Assembly (NCBI GenBank): GCA_020465985.1
Contig: JAANYP010002036.1
Location: forward strand, 310,001 to 374,000
Reading direction: 5' to 3'
Source: Centrapalus pauciflorus
Taxonomy: Eukaryota; Streptophyta; Magnoliopsida; Asterales; Asteraceae
Length of the DNA stretch: 64,000 nt
The position numbers and the translations under genes are program-made. Below, piece by piece: positions 13,601 to 24,900 of the stretch. Under the pieces are notes generated by a model, which was not told the DNA's origin, ran no database searches, and was given only the letters and a program-made list of their open reading frames with translations. Position 1 is the first letter of the stretch; each line of letters starts with the position of its first letter.

Positions 13601-14594
13601 GTGGACCAGGATCCTGCAACCTCCTCATCCTACTATTTGTTTCTTGCCAGAATTTCGCAGACATTACAATCCCTCTACCTCCACTTCGTGAGCGACTTAA
13701 CCCAAAACTTTCTTGGACTCCAGACGTGCTACCGGAAGAGACACTATCGGTATCCGAAGCAGTAAGATCAGACGGGACCGTACACGAATCATTAATTGAA
13801 TTCCCATTAGGGTTAGGTGCTGAATTGCCTAAATTACCCAAATCAAGACTCAATCTACCACCATCAACCGATGCCCTTCTGCCCTCCAAATTCATGGACT
13901 GATGTAAAGCCCTAATCACATTCCCAGATCCAATTACATTACTCTTCTCAACCCCACAATCTAAACTCAAACTTTTCGACAAAACAGTTTGATTCGATTG
14001 CCGGGTCCGGGCAGGCCAGCGGTGCTGATCTGAGGGTCTAGTGTTCTCTCCATGATCTCCTAAGCCACTATCAACCTTCCCTCTCACAGGGGTACCAGTT
14101 CTTTTCCTCTCAGGGGTACCCTTTCTCACACTAGTCAAATATGGGGAGGGTGGTGTTGCTTTAGTTTTGCTAATCGGAAGCGAAAAGGCCTCACCTTGAA
14201 AAGAAACCGACAAACTTCTTGTAGATGTTACCAAAAGCTTAGTAGCCGCCGACACTTCGCCACCACCGGCATTGTTGGATTTCAAGTTAAGATCCGGTCT
14301 ACTGGATCGTCGGCGGTCAACAGAAACAGACCGTTTGGGTGCCGGAGTAGTCGAATTTCTTGAAACGAGAGGAGATGGGAACCTTCTTGAGGGTGTGGGT
14401 GTGGGTGTGCGTGTGGGTAGAGAATTCGAATTTGAATTGGAAGTTGAGGGTGAAGGAGATAAGTATCTTGAAGAAACCTGTCTTGATTTAGGTCTTGTTG
14501 GTTTATTAGGTCCAATAATTCCATTATCTTTCTCAGAAGGCAACAATGGCGGTCTTGTTTGGTTTGTTGTTTCAGAAATGGCAGCCACCATCAT
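7601..14594 (-). CDS. QWRF motif-containing protein (DUF566), microtubule-associated family
   Basis: Six exons read on the minus strand: 14594-13191, 9515-9396, 9320-9207, 8368-8279, 8176-8069 and 7666-7601, giving 633 residues. The start is the first ATG, giving MMVAAISE; the next codon would give the family-typical MVAA start. The basic, Ser/Pro-rich N-terminal two thirds resemble microtubule-binding QWRF/EDE1/AUGMIN-8 proteins. QWRF itself sits at about residues 448-451 (NRQLQWRFVNAR), followed by the conserved helical C-terminus (KNLWNAWITISELRD, FLEDWASLDKDHS, DCSLRTHMLQ). Relatives in Arabidopsis (SCO3/QWRF1, QWRF2, EDE1) bind microtubules and affect organ growth and fertility. The 3.7-kb intron 1 is stuffed with transposon remnants, and intron 3 carries a nested MITE pair. 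No frame damage. Joining exon 1 directly to the exon at 9515 restores the family sequence exactly, so no intermediate exon is needed. Confidence 0.93.
8421..9161. mobile_element. Tourist-like MITE, family A copy 2, interrupted
   Basis: Starts GGTGGCGTTTGGTTC and ends in an inverted GCCACC, flanked by TAA (8418-8420 and 9162-9164). It aligns along its length with the copy at 821-1105 except for a 440-bp insertion, the family-B MITE at 8523-8962. The whole lies in an intron of the QWRF gene between the exons at 9207 and 8368. Confidence 0.75.
8523..8962. mobile_element. Tourist-like MITE, family B copy 2, nested
   Basis: A 440-bp element with ends AGTGCGTTTGTTTG and AACAAACACAGCC. Flanking TAG triplets (8520-8522, 8963-8965) may be the target duplication. 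It splits the older family-A MITE, so family B was active later. Most of the interior is inverted repeats of the TCTGAAATTAAGAGG word. Confidence 0.7.
9745..9949 (-). mobile_element. Solo or remnant small LTR (TGTTA...GGGACA)
   Basis: Read on the minus strand it begins TGTTACGGTTAATC and ends GGGACA, about 205 bp, and contains a TATA-like word. It matches the segment at 12086-12268 in many blocks, including GTTGCCCCCGT and ACCACGTAAAT. No primer site or target duplication is visible, so it is a degraded solo LTR or TRIM-type remnant. Confidence 0.55.
10176..10766. mobile_element. hAT-type MITE with 8-bp TSD
   Basis: A 591-bp noncoding element starting TAGGGGTG and ending CACCCCTA, flanked by a perfect 8-bp duplication CCTAAAAT (10168-10175 and 10767-10774). 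Terminal TAGGG and an 8-bp duplication are diagnostic of hAT elements. The interior repeats GGTACCGATACCG-like words. Located in QWRF intron 1. Confidence 0.85.
12086..12268 (+). mobile_element. Second small LTR remnant, opposite orientation
   Basis: Begins TGTTAGAGTTAACC and ends GGGACA, about 183 bp; homologous to the copy at 9745-9949. The two are head to head, so they are not the two LTRs of one element. Confidence 0.55.
12270..12540. repeat. 137-bp tandem duplication
   Basis: Two adjacent copies, starting at 12270 and 12407 (both begin CATAAGGACTAAGG), share GCCTTGAAGGCCCTGACCTC and CCATTTGAGCCTAGGCT in order. Relatively GC-rich for this window. A minus-strand reading frame across it merely mirrors the repeat. 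Confidence 0.8.
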
Positions 14595-15101
14595 CAAGAA
14601 AAAAATAAACAAAACAAAACCCAAATGACAAAATCTTCAAAAACTCACCTCACATTGTCGATTTAAACCGAACAAGAGATCAAGAAACTCCCATTTTTTT
14701 CCTCGAGAAATCAAAACCCCTTCGAGACAAAGATCAAGAACTATCATAAAGACTTGAAATCCGCGAATGATTGCTTGAAATTTCCCACATTTCTTCAACT
14801 TTTTGCGTCGTTTTTACAACCCAGACACACAGTATTAGCAATAGTACAGTGTTGGGGTTCAAGATTCAGAGAGAAAACAGAAGCTTTTTCGTCTGTTGCT
14901 AGGGAGAGTGGTGAGATTTGGGAAAAAGTGAAGGTGGGGTGGGGATAGAAAGAAAGAAAGGAACACAGTTGTTTCGGTGAGTGGGGTGTTTGGGGTTCTG
15001 TGAATCTTGGAGAAACCTTACGCTAAATAAATTAAATTTCTTAAATTGTTGCAACAAAACAAAGACTATATGCTAGTCTGTCCGTTTCCCTTTTATTTAT
15101 A

Positions 15102-15228
15102 TTTATATTTTTTTTGAAAGGCTAGTTAGTTGTTAATATTACACCCAAAGTTAGATTAGAATCACCAATGTCAGGGATTGAACCCATGACCTCTCCTAGA
15201 GGCAAGCCTCCCCACCTACATAAGTATG
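15102..15228 (-). mobile_element. Probable 5'-truncated tRNA-derived SINE
   Basis: On the minus strand a pol III B-box-like word GGTTCAATCCC (15185-15175) is followed by a unique body and a short A-tail (T-run at the left edge on the plus strand). The A box is not clear. Sequence from 14595 to 15100 is the 5' flank of the QWRF gene. Confidence 0.45.
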
Positions 15229-16084
15229 GATACTATTTGATTAATGTGTATTTAGTATGGATACTATTTGATTGAATGTGTATTTATAGACGGCGTTTGA
15301 TTTTACGTTTGAAAAATTACTGTAGCGTTTTAATAATTAACCGTCAGATTATTATTGTAATAAAAAGTGTTTGGATTAGCTTATCAAATAATCAGATTTT
15401 AAGTGTTTGAATTTTTATTTTAAATTTGTAAAATTACCAAAAAAGACATCTGTATATAATTATGAAGTTCCTTAATTTGATATATATTTTTAGCTTATAA
15501 TATAATATTTTTATGTATAATTATTTATCAATAAACATTTTAATAAGGTTTTCATTAAAAAATAATTTTTTAAATTTAATAATTTATAAATTGAATTCTA
15601 AGCTAATAAAAATTCAATTTTAAAAACATTGTCAATTCACCATTAAATTGAAGTGTTGTATAGTTAGAGCAACAAAATTCTGATGTTGGAAAATAGTTGT
15701 GAACATATTATTTACCGTAAATAAGCAATTATTAAACATTGTTTTCCAAACAATTCAAATAACTTATTTGTGATATTATAACGTTAGAATCAAATAAACA
15801 GTCTTGCTAGATATTAAATTATTATTCTTTTAAGGGTTATAATAAAGGCTCACGGAGCGATGCCAAGAAATGTCAAACAATTAGACTGCTAACGTTAACA
15901 TTATGCAGGTTTTGTCATCTTGTTATAATTCTATTTTATTTCATTTTTAGAATTAAAATAAAAAAATAACATTCGTTAGTAATATTTAAATTCAACATAA
16001 CATTAAAAATAAAAACATTCAAATTAAAGTGTATCATTAAAAATAAAAACATAATATTAAAAATAAAAACAAAATTTAAAATAA

Positions 16085-16521
16085 AGATGTTTTGGATCGT
16101 TTACACCAACGTTCAATGAAATCGTCCATCGTCGCAACACACTGCCAAGTTGGAGAATCCTTCAATACGGACCAAGTCTCGGTACGTCAAAACGGAAGCG
16201 CGTTCGTCTCTTTAAACATCGCAAGCACTTTTTGTAAAATTATGATGTCGTTTTGTCCACTTTACCATTGGATCAAGTTATATATTGTACAAATTTGTTT
16301 AACGGCGATGTTGACATTCCTTCATTTTGTGTAGAGTTGGTCTTTGAACGATAACCACTTTTACCCATCTCTTGGTGGAACTGTATTCGTACCCGATTCC
16401 AAAATTTATTACTGTTTTGGTCGTTCCTAGTAATTTGGTCTTTAGAAACATTGAGACAAGCCTGTACTGAAGTCTTTTTCTCTTGCGGGGTCCAAAGTTG
16501 AGTAGGCGTCCTTGTTGACAT
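16085..16521 (-). pseudogene. PIF/Harbinger ORF1-like (MYB/SANT-like) fragment
   Basis: The minus-strand frame from 16521 starts MSTRTPTQLWTPQEKKTSVQ and continues with FWNRVRIQFHQEMGKSGYRS, matching the trihelix/SANT-like ORF1 of plant Harbinger transposons (often annotated 'glutathione S-transferase T3-like'). The frame ends near 16273. After at least one frame shift the family's downstream motif resumes (SVLKDSPTWQCVATMDDF, near 16190-16100). Broken, short and flanked by AT-rich DNA. No terminal repeats or transposase partner seen, so it is a decayed fragment. Confidence 0.6.
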
Positions 16522-17426
16522 TTTTTATTTTTATTTATTTTAGTTGGCTCGGGCTCGGGTCCTGTTTTTTTTTTTTACATAGATGGAAATGCATACAACA
16601 CCTTGTAGTCTAGAAAAGAATGGCTTGAATGATACGTCTTCACCATGGCTAAAACCACTCTAGCACCCACCACATGTGTCCATACCACCACCGATATTAT
16701 CGTCGTAGCCAACAACGCCGCTATCACTATTGATGGATCCACTACCACTATCATTGTCACAAACATAGAGTTAGTAGTTAGGTTGTATGGCTTACGTAAG
16801 GGTATGGTTGGAAAGGGATGACACATATGGTTGGGTTGATGTAGACCATCAAATGGTTGAATTTGAGATGGATCTGCTGGAATTCAATGTACTTATATGC
16901 TCAAATATGTTAAACGGGTGACTCATTAATCCATTAAACGATCCAATAGATCTGTACATTTAATTTGATCAACAACTAGAATAATATATTGTCTTTCTGA
17001 GTTGATGATAACTATAGACGATGAAAATGCTTTTCAAAAAATAACAATAAGAGGTTAAAACTGATAGATTCACATAAATAGCTTCAAACGAAACACCATC
17101 TAAAGTTTGTTTCTCTATCAAAATGTGAGAAATCAAGTAAGCACTATAAATTGAAATTTAGATTGGAATTTAATATTTTGGTTAGTGTATTCCCATTTTT
17201 TTCGTTAGAAAAACATTCTAAAAATCAAAGTGTACTCATTTTCATTCATTGTGACATAAATAAAATTTTTAATTGACATGTTGGTTACTTTTGCTTATGT
17301 AGTTATTTAAATTACGCAAAATGATTAGATAAATAAAATCGTTGACTACACTTATTGATGTGAATTTAAGTTATATTTAATTACTTTTACCAATATTATT
17401 ATAAACTTTGATATTAAGTTAAATAA

Positions 17427-17882
17427 TGTGGTATTTGTTTTTTAAGAGGTTAAATGTCTGAAGTTTGAAAACCACATCTGAAATTAAGAGGTGGTCTTAA
17501 GATCTGAAATCTGAAATTAAGAGGTAGTCTTAAGATTGTTTGTTTCGTAATATAAAACATATGAAAAATATTACTTTAAAATATTATATCTAATAAGTTA
17601 TATATTATAATTAATTAATTTAAATAAACAAAATTAAAATAAAATAATTAATATGATAAATATTTTTAAATTAGAATTAGGGTTGTAACTTGTATAGAGG
17701 AGAGAGAAATTATCCTCTTATTTATTTTTCAGCCAAAATTTAACCTCTTAATTTTAAGAGGTAAATCTAGAGGTTGTAACCTCTAAACTCTAAATCTAAA
17801 CAAACAATCTTATTTCTTTATAGATCTGAAGTTTAAACTTCAGAGGTTGTTAAAACCCTCTTAACTAAAAATAAACAAGGCC
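17427..17882. mobile_element. Tourist-like MITE, family B copy 3
   Basis: Flanked by TAA (17424-17426, 17883-17885), with the same TCTGAAATTAAGAGG interior as the other family-B copies and terminal words TTTGTTTTTTAAGAGG and its inverted relative. Confidence 0.6.
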
Positions 17883-18738
17883 TAAAACTAACAAAGGGAT
17901 GATATTGTTTTTGAAAGGAGTTTTGAAGGGCTTTTTGGTCCTAACAAGGTTTTAATAGGAATTGATGTGGTTTGTCTCAACTCATGTTGGGCCTTGTGAT
18001 TATGTGTCCTTCAACTTCAAAGGTGGGAGTGGGAGACTAGCATTTAATGGTCATGTGTGATTGAATCCTTCATTTGGGACATGAGGAGTAGCTCCACCAT
18101 ATCTACTCTACATATATTCGAAAATCGGATACCTGAATTTTACTACCCGAATCCGTATTCGAAATTTCGGATTATCCAAAAATTAAAAATTTTAATTAAC
18201 TAAAATTATAAAATGAATTTAAATATACAAAATACAAATCTATGTATCGTTTAATATATAAAAAAGTAATTGCATCGTAAACGAAATTATATCATATTTT
18301 TTAAACTTAAAACAACAAAAAAAAAACATGTCAAAAGATAGTAAAATACATTTAAATGAGTTATAATTAAGTTAAAGCTACATTATACATTTAAAGTTAT
18401 AGAATATTATTATTTTTAGTCAAATAATGTATGACAAAAAAGTTTAAAAAGATAAAAATAAAAAAAAAGGATTTCGGATTTTCGGATAATCCGAAAACCC
18501 GAAATTATGCAAAATCCGTATTCGAATCCGAATCCGAAATTTCAGATAATTTCAATTCAGTTTTTTGGATTTTCAGATCAGACTCTTGGATTCAGATATT
18601 TCTTAATACCCCTAGTGCTCATGGTTATAACTCAAATACTTCAAGCTTCATCCATTTATTTTTGATAGGATTCTCTTAAATAAGTTTTGACTTCTATCCC
18701 CACAAGTTTTTACTTTTTAGAGTCCAACATTTAGAAAA

Positions 18739-19677
18739 GGGGAAATTGCGCAAAAAAACCTCTAAGTTGAATCATTTTTGCGATTAAAACCCTCAACCAT
18801 TTTTCATGGCACAAAAAACCTCCAACCGGTTAAAACTTTGTAAATTTGAGTTTTTTTCAAAAATTCTGACCTTGCAACCGGCTAAGCCAGTTGCAACTTG
18901 ATGACGTGTAAAATTTTTAAATAGATTTTTGCGTAAAAAAACCCCCAACTTGTTTAGTTTTTTCAATTAAAACCCCAAATCAATTTTTATTTGATAAAAA
19001 ACCTCCAATCAAAAAAGAAAATTAAAATTGAGTCTTCACTTATTGCATTTTGATGCCATGGATATTTATTAAAAATTTATTTATTAAACAAAGAATTCGT
19101 TCCCAATGAAATTTCCACCCTCTACGCTCTAGCGAACATTACTGCTCTGACTGATCATATTCCGAATTTGAAATTGAACATAAATAAACGAAATTGAACC
19201 TAAAATGCAACTCGTGATTACAAAATGAAATCGATTCCATCGGCACAATTGAAGTTAAAATTCAAGATTAAACGGAAAAAGTTAATCGAACATATATACA
19301 TAAAATAAACAACACCGAATATAAAGAGAGGATAGAATAATAGGAGTTGCCGGAGGTAGAGGAGAAGAGAAACGGTAAATATGATTGTTGGTTAGAGGTG
19401 AGAAAAAAATAGTTAAGGGCTTTAATCGAAAAAGTCACCAATTTTGGGGTTTTTATGCAAAAATTCAGTTTAAGAATTATACATGTAGTGTCACGTAAGT
19501 CGGGTTTGCCATGTGGACGCCACGTGTGTGCCATGTAAGCATAACAACCTATTATAATAGGTAACGTCCTAATTTCAAAAGGTTTTACCGGTTAGAGGTT
19601 TTTTGTGCAACAAAAAATGGTTAGGGGTTTTAATCACAAAAATGGTCCTACTTTAGGGTTTTTTACGCAAATTTCCC
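18739..19677. mobile_element. Mutator-like MITE with 9-bp TSD
   Basis: A 939-bp element with ~110-bp terminal inverted repeats beginning GGGGAAATTGCGCAAAAAA and GGGAAATTTGCGTAAAAAA, flanked by a perfect 9-bp duplication TTTAGAAAA (18730-18738, 19678-19686). Related to the element at 60058-60541. No transposase frame. Confidence 0.87.
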
Positions 19678-19833
19678 TTTAGAAAAATTGAATTTATGTT
19701 GAAAATGGTATTTATTCATTGGCAATAAGTTACAAGATATAAGGGTTTAAACGAATCGAATGAACACAAATGATGGTATTATAGTATGATTAAAAACATT
19801 TTGATTAAAGACAAAACACACGTCATATGATTA

Positions 19834-20207
19834 TGTTGTGACCCGAACGGTTGGGAAAAGAAATAAGGTAGAAGAAAAGAAGAGAATGAGAGGAGTATTG
19901 GAGCAATTTTCTGGATACCATTAATCAAAAGTTATGTGTTCCTTATAAAGGAAGAACAAGAAGAACAATTCAAATCTGCCTAACAATGGGGAAAATTAAC
20001 GTTACTGGAAATATGGGCATTCCCATGATCTCCTTTATTTCAGCAACTAAGCAAAACAGAAAAGACGAATTCAAAAAGGAGAAGTGGCAGCTCTCCAACC
20101 AATCGACATTGGGTTTTCTCTCCTGACTTCTACTTGGGCTTATCTCCTTCCTGCATGGGCTTGACAACATTTCTGCAATTGGGCTCTTGTACCTTAGACA
20201 CATAACA
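19834..20207 (-). repeat. 3' LTR of the deleted chromovirus
   Basis: Begins TGTTATGTGTC and ends GGTCACAACA on the minus strand; 374 bp. The pol reading frame runs 78 bp into it. Confidence 0.92.
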
Positions 20208-20916
20208 ATCCACCCCACTTAAACTCACCTTGTCCTCAAGGTGGAAATCAGGGTAGGCACGCTGGAACCTCCACTTCGTTTCCCACGTTGCATCATCCCT
20301 ATCTTGACCAACCCACTTAATCAAGAGTTCAGTTTTAGGACGGTACTTACCCTTCTGCACCACCCTTTCTGCCAAGATACATTCTGGTTGTTTTGGAGAT
20401 GGAGACAAAACCCGCTCATCCACAGGCTCACTAGACTGAACTGGAAGTGGACCATCACATTTTTTCAATAAACTCACATGGAAAACGTCATGAACAAGAG
20501 ACCCCGGTGGTAACTCAACCCGATAAGCAACCTGCCCTACACGGTCCAGGACTTTAAAGGGACCAAAAAACCGAGGCGCCAGTTTGGCAGAAACTCGATT
20601 AACAACGCTCGTTTGTCGGTAAGGTTGCAATTTAACGTAGACAAAATCTCCGACGTTGAACTGCACCTCCCTCCTATGCTGATCAGCATACATCTTCATA
20701 CGATTGCGAGCCTCAAAGAGATTTTGACGAAGTGTCTTGAGCAGCGCATCGCGATCCTGAAGGTACCCGTCCACGGCATCAACCTTAGTCGTTCCAGGAA
20801 TGTATGGCAGAACTCTAGGAGGTAAACGACCATACACAACGTAAAATGGAGAGAACTTAGTCGACGTGTGGACTGATGTATTGTAACTAAATTCAGCCCA
20901 TGGCAACCAACCCGAT
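20130..20916 (-). pseudogene. Gypsy pol remnant: integrase C-terminus plus chromodomain
   Basis: The minus-strand frame begins just past the deletion junction with RLSGWLPWAEFSYNTS, the end of the integrase core, then the GPF/Y-type segment (LAPRFFGPFKVLDRVGQVAYRV) and a chromodomain (AERVVQKGKYRPKTELLIKW, then TWETKWRFQRAYPDF). It ends inside the 3' LTR. Chromodomains direct integration toward particular chromatin. The frame is open, but everything upstream of the integrase core's last helix is gone. Confidence 0.88.
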
Positions 20917-21507
20917 AGCCTCGGGTAATCTCCTTGGTTTTTTGAGCTTCAACTCTAAACGAATTTCCTCTTTCAGGCCCCCAATAAAACAACTGCACAA
21001 GAACGATTCTGGTAACCCATCGATGCGTTGGGACAAGCGCTCGAAGGTTTCAATATAGGCCGCCACTGTCGTCACCTGCTTTAAACGATGGAGAGACTCG
21101 GATGGGTCCTCATAATCAGTCGGACCAAACCGATCCAGCAAGGCAGTGGTGAATTCGGTCCATGTCAATGGGCCGCGGGTTTTGGTAAGCCAGCGGTGCC
21201 ACTGCAGAGCGATCCCATCAAGATGAAACGAAGCCAAATTAACCTGATCTTCTTCGGCTACTTTCTGGAAATCAAAATATTGTTCTGCTTGATATACCCA
21301 TCCCGTAGGGTCGTCGCCGCTGAACCGAGGAAAGTGGAGTTTCAGGTAAGGCTTAACCTCCCCCCCAACAACTATTTTGCCAGATGAGTCCCTTTCTTTA
21401 AGAGTCTTCATGTCGGCTATCATCTGTGCCATTAAAGCCGAGAACCTCTCAAAATTCTCAGTTGTTTCTTGCTGAAATTGTTCGAGAGTTTTCTTTCGGG
21501 TGTCCAT
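20893..21507 (-). pseudogene. Gypsy gag, truncated by the internal deletion
   Basis: Starts at ATG 21507 (MDTRKKTLEQF) and carries the retrotransposon Gag core (LHFPRFSGDDPTGWVYQAEQ, later AYIETFERLSQRIDGLPE). The frame runs into the pol remnant out of phase and stops after GLVAMG. No CCHC zinc knuckle remains, so the C-terminal part of Gag is lost. Confidence 0.88.
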
Positions 21508-21533
21508 GGGGATCAACCTGGCTCTGATACCAC

Positions 21534-21907
21534 TGTTGTGACCCGAACGGTTGGGAAAAGAAATAAGGTAGAAGAAAAGAAGAGAATGAGAGGAGTATTG
21601 GAGCAATTTTCTGGATACCATTAATCAAAAGTTATGTGTTCCTTATAAAGGAAGAACAAGAAGAACAATTCAAATCTGCCTAACAATGGGGAAAATTAAC
21701 GTTACTGGAAATATGGGCATTCCCATGATCTCCTTTATTTCAGCAACTAAGCAAAACAGAAAAGACGAATTCAAAAAGGAGAAGTGGCAGCTCTCCAACC
21801 AATCGACATTGGGTTTTCTCTCCTGACTTCTACTTGGGCTTATCTCCTTCCTGCATGGGCTTGACAACATTTCTGCAATTGGGCTCTTGTACCTTAGACA
21901 CATAACA
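21534..21907 (-). repeat. 5' LTR of the deleted chromovirus
   Basis: Partner of the 374-bp LTR at 19834-20207; visually identical, ends TGTT...AACA. Confidence 0.92.
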
Positions 21908-21912
21908 GATTA

Positions 21913-24900
21913 ATAGTTTTCAAATTACGTTAAGTCATTAACACATCCATATGCTTTATAAACAACTCCGAACTAGTATGATAATATTTTTTAAGAAACA
22001 AGAAACTCAATTTCAATACTAAATTAACATCTTTCAAGCATTTTAATCTTCTTTTATCTGCAGTCAATGTCACCAATCATATCAGTATTAAAGTTTTGAC
22101 GTTGCAAACCATCGGCCGGTCAGTAGACTCGGTTTGAAAACTTTTCCGACCAGTCGGCCGAAAACTACTCTTCCAACCCGGCCGAATGACTTCGGTTTTG
22201 CCGGTTTAGTCGGTTTTGGCCTAACTGTGTGCGCCCCTATTTCTAGCAGCACTTTTTGTTACAGTTATTATCTGATTATTAGTTTCTAAAACGTTAAATC
22301 ATTTTTTCAAATGCAAATCTACACACCATATAAATTTTGAAACGTGAACAAAATTTTGGACATAAGTGGACATCCATATGGGTTGAAGATAGCGGAAAGA
22401 AAGAAAAAGAAAATGCTAAGACTAAGGACAAAAGTGTAAAATCCAAGTGGCTTCGTGATGTTCTTCTATTTCTCTGTTTTATTTTTCTTTTTAACCCATC
22501 TGTCATTTGCTTTTTATTGACTTGCACATTAAACTGATATAAAGAATATTCATCTTAACCCCTTCAATTATTGATAATAATTGATTTCAGTCCCTCCTTC
22601 AATGTAAAGCTGACGACGCTCCTTGACGGTCGGTCAAGATCTTTTTGCAATTTTAACCCAACGGGTTAGATATGTCAAATGATCATTATTTAAAATACTA
22701 AGTTAGAATAATTTTTTATTTTAGTATGAAATCTTTATAAATGTTGTATTAAATAAATAATGTTTTGAAAAATTTTGTTATCAATTTTATCTTTTGGTCG
22801 TTAGCTCATTCAACTCGTTTTCTTATGGACCGAAATCGCCACCCTTGAATTGTTAAATTCATGATTATATAACCTTCTTTAATCTTTATCAACTATAGCA
22901 ATCTACGTTTTAATTTTTCAATATTATAACAATTTACCTGTATATTTTTACTTGTTATAGCATTTTGATTCTTTATAATTTTTTAACGATTATAACAACT
23001 TTATGATATATTAATATGTCACTTCAAAAGACGTGAAATATAATATGTCAACTTCAACAATAAAATATGTAAATTTTTAAATGAAATGGGATATAATTTT
23101 ATCCTAATCATAAATTGTTATAATTGGTAAATTTAAAATATCTTTCTATAATTATGAAAATAAAAAAATGATTGCCATAATTAATAAAATTTAAAGTATA
23201 TTAATATAATTATAGAAAATTGAAAATGCATACTTCTTTATTTTAACGGGGACATGTTAAACCTAATTTTAGCAAACATATATACGGGTAGAGATTTGGT
23301 TTTTCTTAAGGGAAATCTATATATATAATCTCTTTTAATTAGTTAGTATAGGATATTTGAAAATTGAAAAATAGATTTTTAAGGGATAATATTAATTATT
23401 AAAAAAGCTAAAGATTTATCGTATCTTAATTATATATTGTTATTAATTATAAAAAAAGCTAAAAATTTCATGATGTTTTCCTAGTTCATTATTTGAAGGT
23501 TGCTTAGATTATTTTTATACCTTTTTCATTTTATTTTGAGTAACATATCTTTCATAATATTCATAGTTTGTATCGTTTATTACCGAATCTATAATTATTA
23601 TAAATGTTGTAGTTAATTAAAAAAAGTTATCATTCAAACAAATCCGTATATTATACGGGTAAATAATATATATAATAAATGAGAACACTTATTGTCACAT
23701 GTCACCTCCACGTTTCACCACAAAAGATAATTTTGTATTATTATTTTTAAGTAAATTAAAAGATAAATACAACTTTTTATTTTTAAAATCTATAAATACT
23801 AAAAGATAGCTACATCTATCTACCATTATTTGATTATGCTACTTCTCATCATTATCTTTTTAATGTTATATAATAAAATAGGGTGTCAAACAATATTAAA
23901 ATTTTAAAATTTAAACACAATACAATATTAATAAAATCATATTTCAAAATATTTTGATTAGTATGTATAAATTTAGGTAGAAAAATTTTAAAAGAATGAA
24001 AAAAATAAGTACTATTCACATATATTTAAAAAAATAGATAAATAATAATTATAACAAATAACGATAATATTCTTATATTTTTATTGTAACTAATATTTAT
24101 ATGTTTTAATTCTATATATACATACATTTTAATGACCAATTATTTATTAAAACATTCACGTAATATGTAGGTTGATAAACTAGTTATTTATTAATACGGA
24201 TAAACACACATACAAGAAATCTGGGAAACAAAAACACGATATGAACTTTATATTCCGTGATAATCATTTTTAAAATTAAGAAGCTTATACATAGAATTCA
24301 CAAATCAAAAAATAAATTAAATTTATAATATACACACAGCATTATTTTATGAATGTAATTTAAATGAGAAATTTAAAATTCATTTTTATAACCCCATGAG
24401 GCACACATATATGTGTACGTACAAGGGGCGATTCTTTGTTGATCCAATGCGACTCCATAAACATACATTGGATTTTAATTTATTTCTTTTACTGTAATAA
24501 ATATCATTTTTATCCACGCACACATTTGAATTTGATAAACTGTGACACCCCTTTTAAAATTAAAACTGGGTTAAACTTTTTAATTAACTAAAATTATTTT
24601 ATCTAATTGATTTTAGACTCGGTCAATTTTATAAATTAGCTCTAACCGATTAAAGTTATAACTTTGCCCAAGTAAAGTTGGAGAACACGGTCACTTCGAC
24701 TTGGGCATGACCGAAACACCTTTTCTTGACAAGGAACACGAAATCCGACCCAAAATTAAAAATCCAAGCAATTACGCCTAAAGGAATGCACATGGGAAAA
24801 GCACAACTAGAAGATGACAAGCTTGGCAAACACCGCCTCTCACCTTTGGCATGGCATGGCATGGATGTCATTTCGACACCCCAATGCCGATCTCTTACCT

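Larger units (their letters stand above)
15230..18738. other. Intergenic, AT-rich, transposon debris
   Basis: Contains the PIF/Harbinger ORF1 fragment (16085-16521), a family-B MITE (17427-17882) and a block of CCGAAAT/ATTTCGG inverted words (about 18115-18620) that looks like a degraded hAT MITE with only its right end, ACCCCTA, recognisable. No intact gene seen. Confidence 0.6.
19834..21907 (-). mobile_element. Internally deleted Ty3/gypsy chromovirus
   Basis: A 2,074-bp element flanked by a 5-bp duplication GATTA (19829-19833, 21908-21912). Each LTR is 374 bp and I see no difference between them, so the insertion is young. Reading on the minus strand, the 5' LTR (21907-21534) is followed at once by a primer-binding site for initiator tRNA-Met (TGGTATCAGAGCCAGG), then gag, then only the far 3' part of pol. 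A purine-rich tract (AAGTGGGGTGGAT) precedes the 3' LTR. Protease, reverse transcriptase, RNase H and the integrase core are missing, so it could move only with help from a full-length relative. The chromodomain places it in the chromovirus branch, with LTR size fitting Reina-like elements. Confidence 0.93.

Noticed and set aside
13378..13902. 174-codon plus-strand frame
   Set aside because: Antisense shadow of QWRF exon 1.
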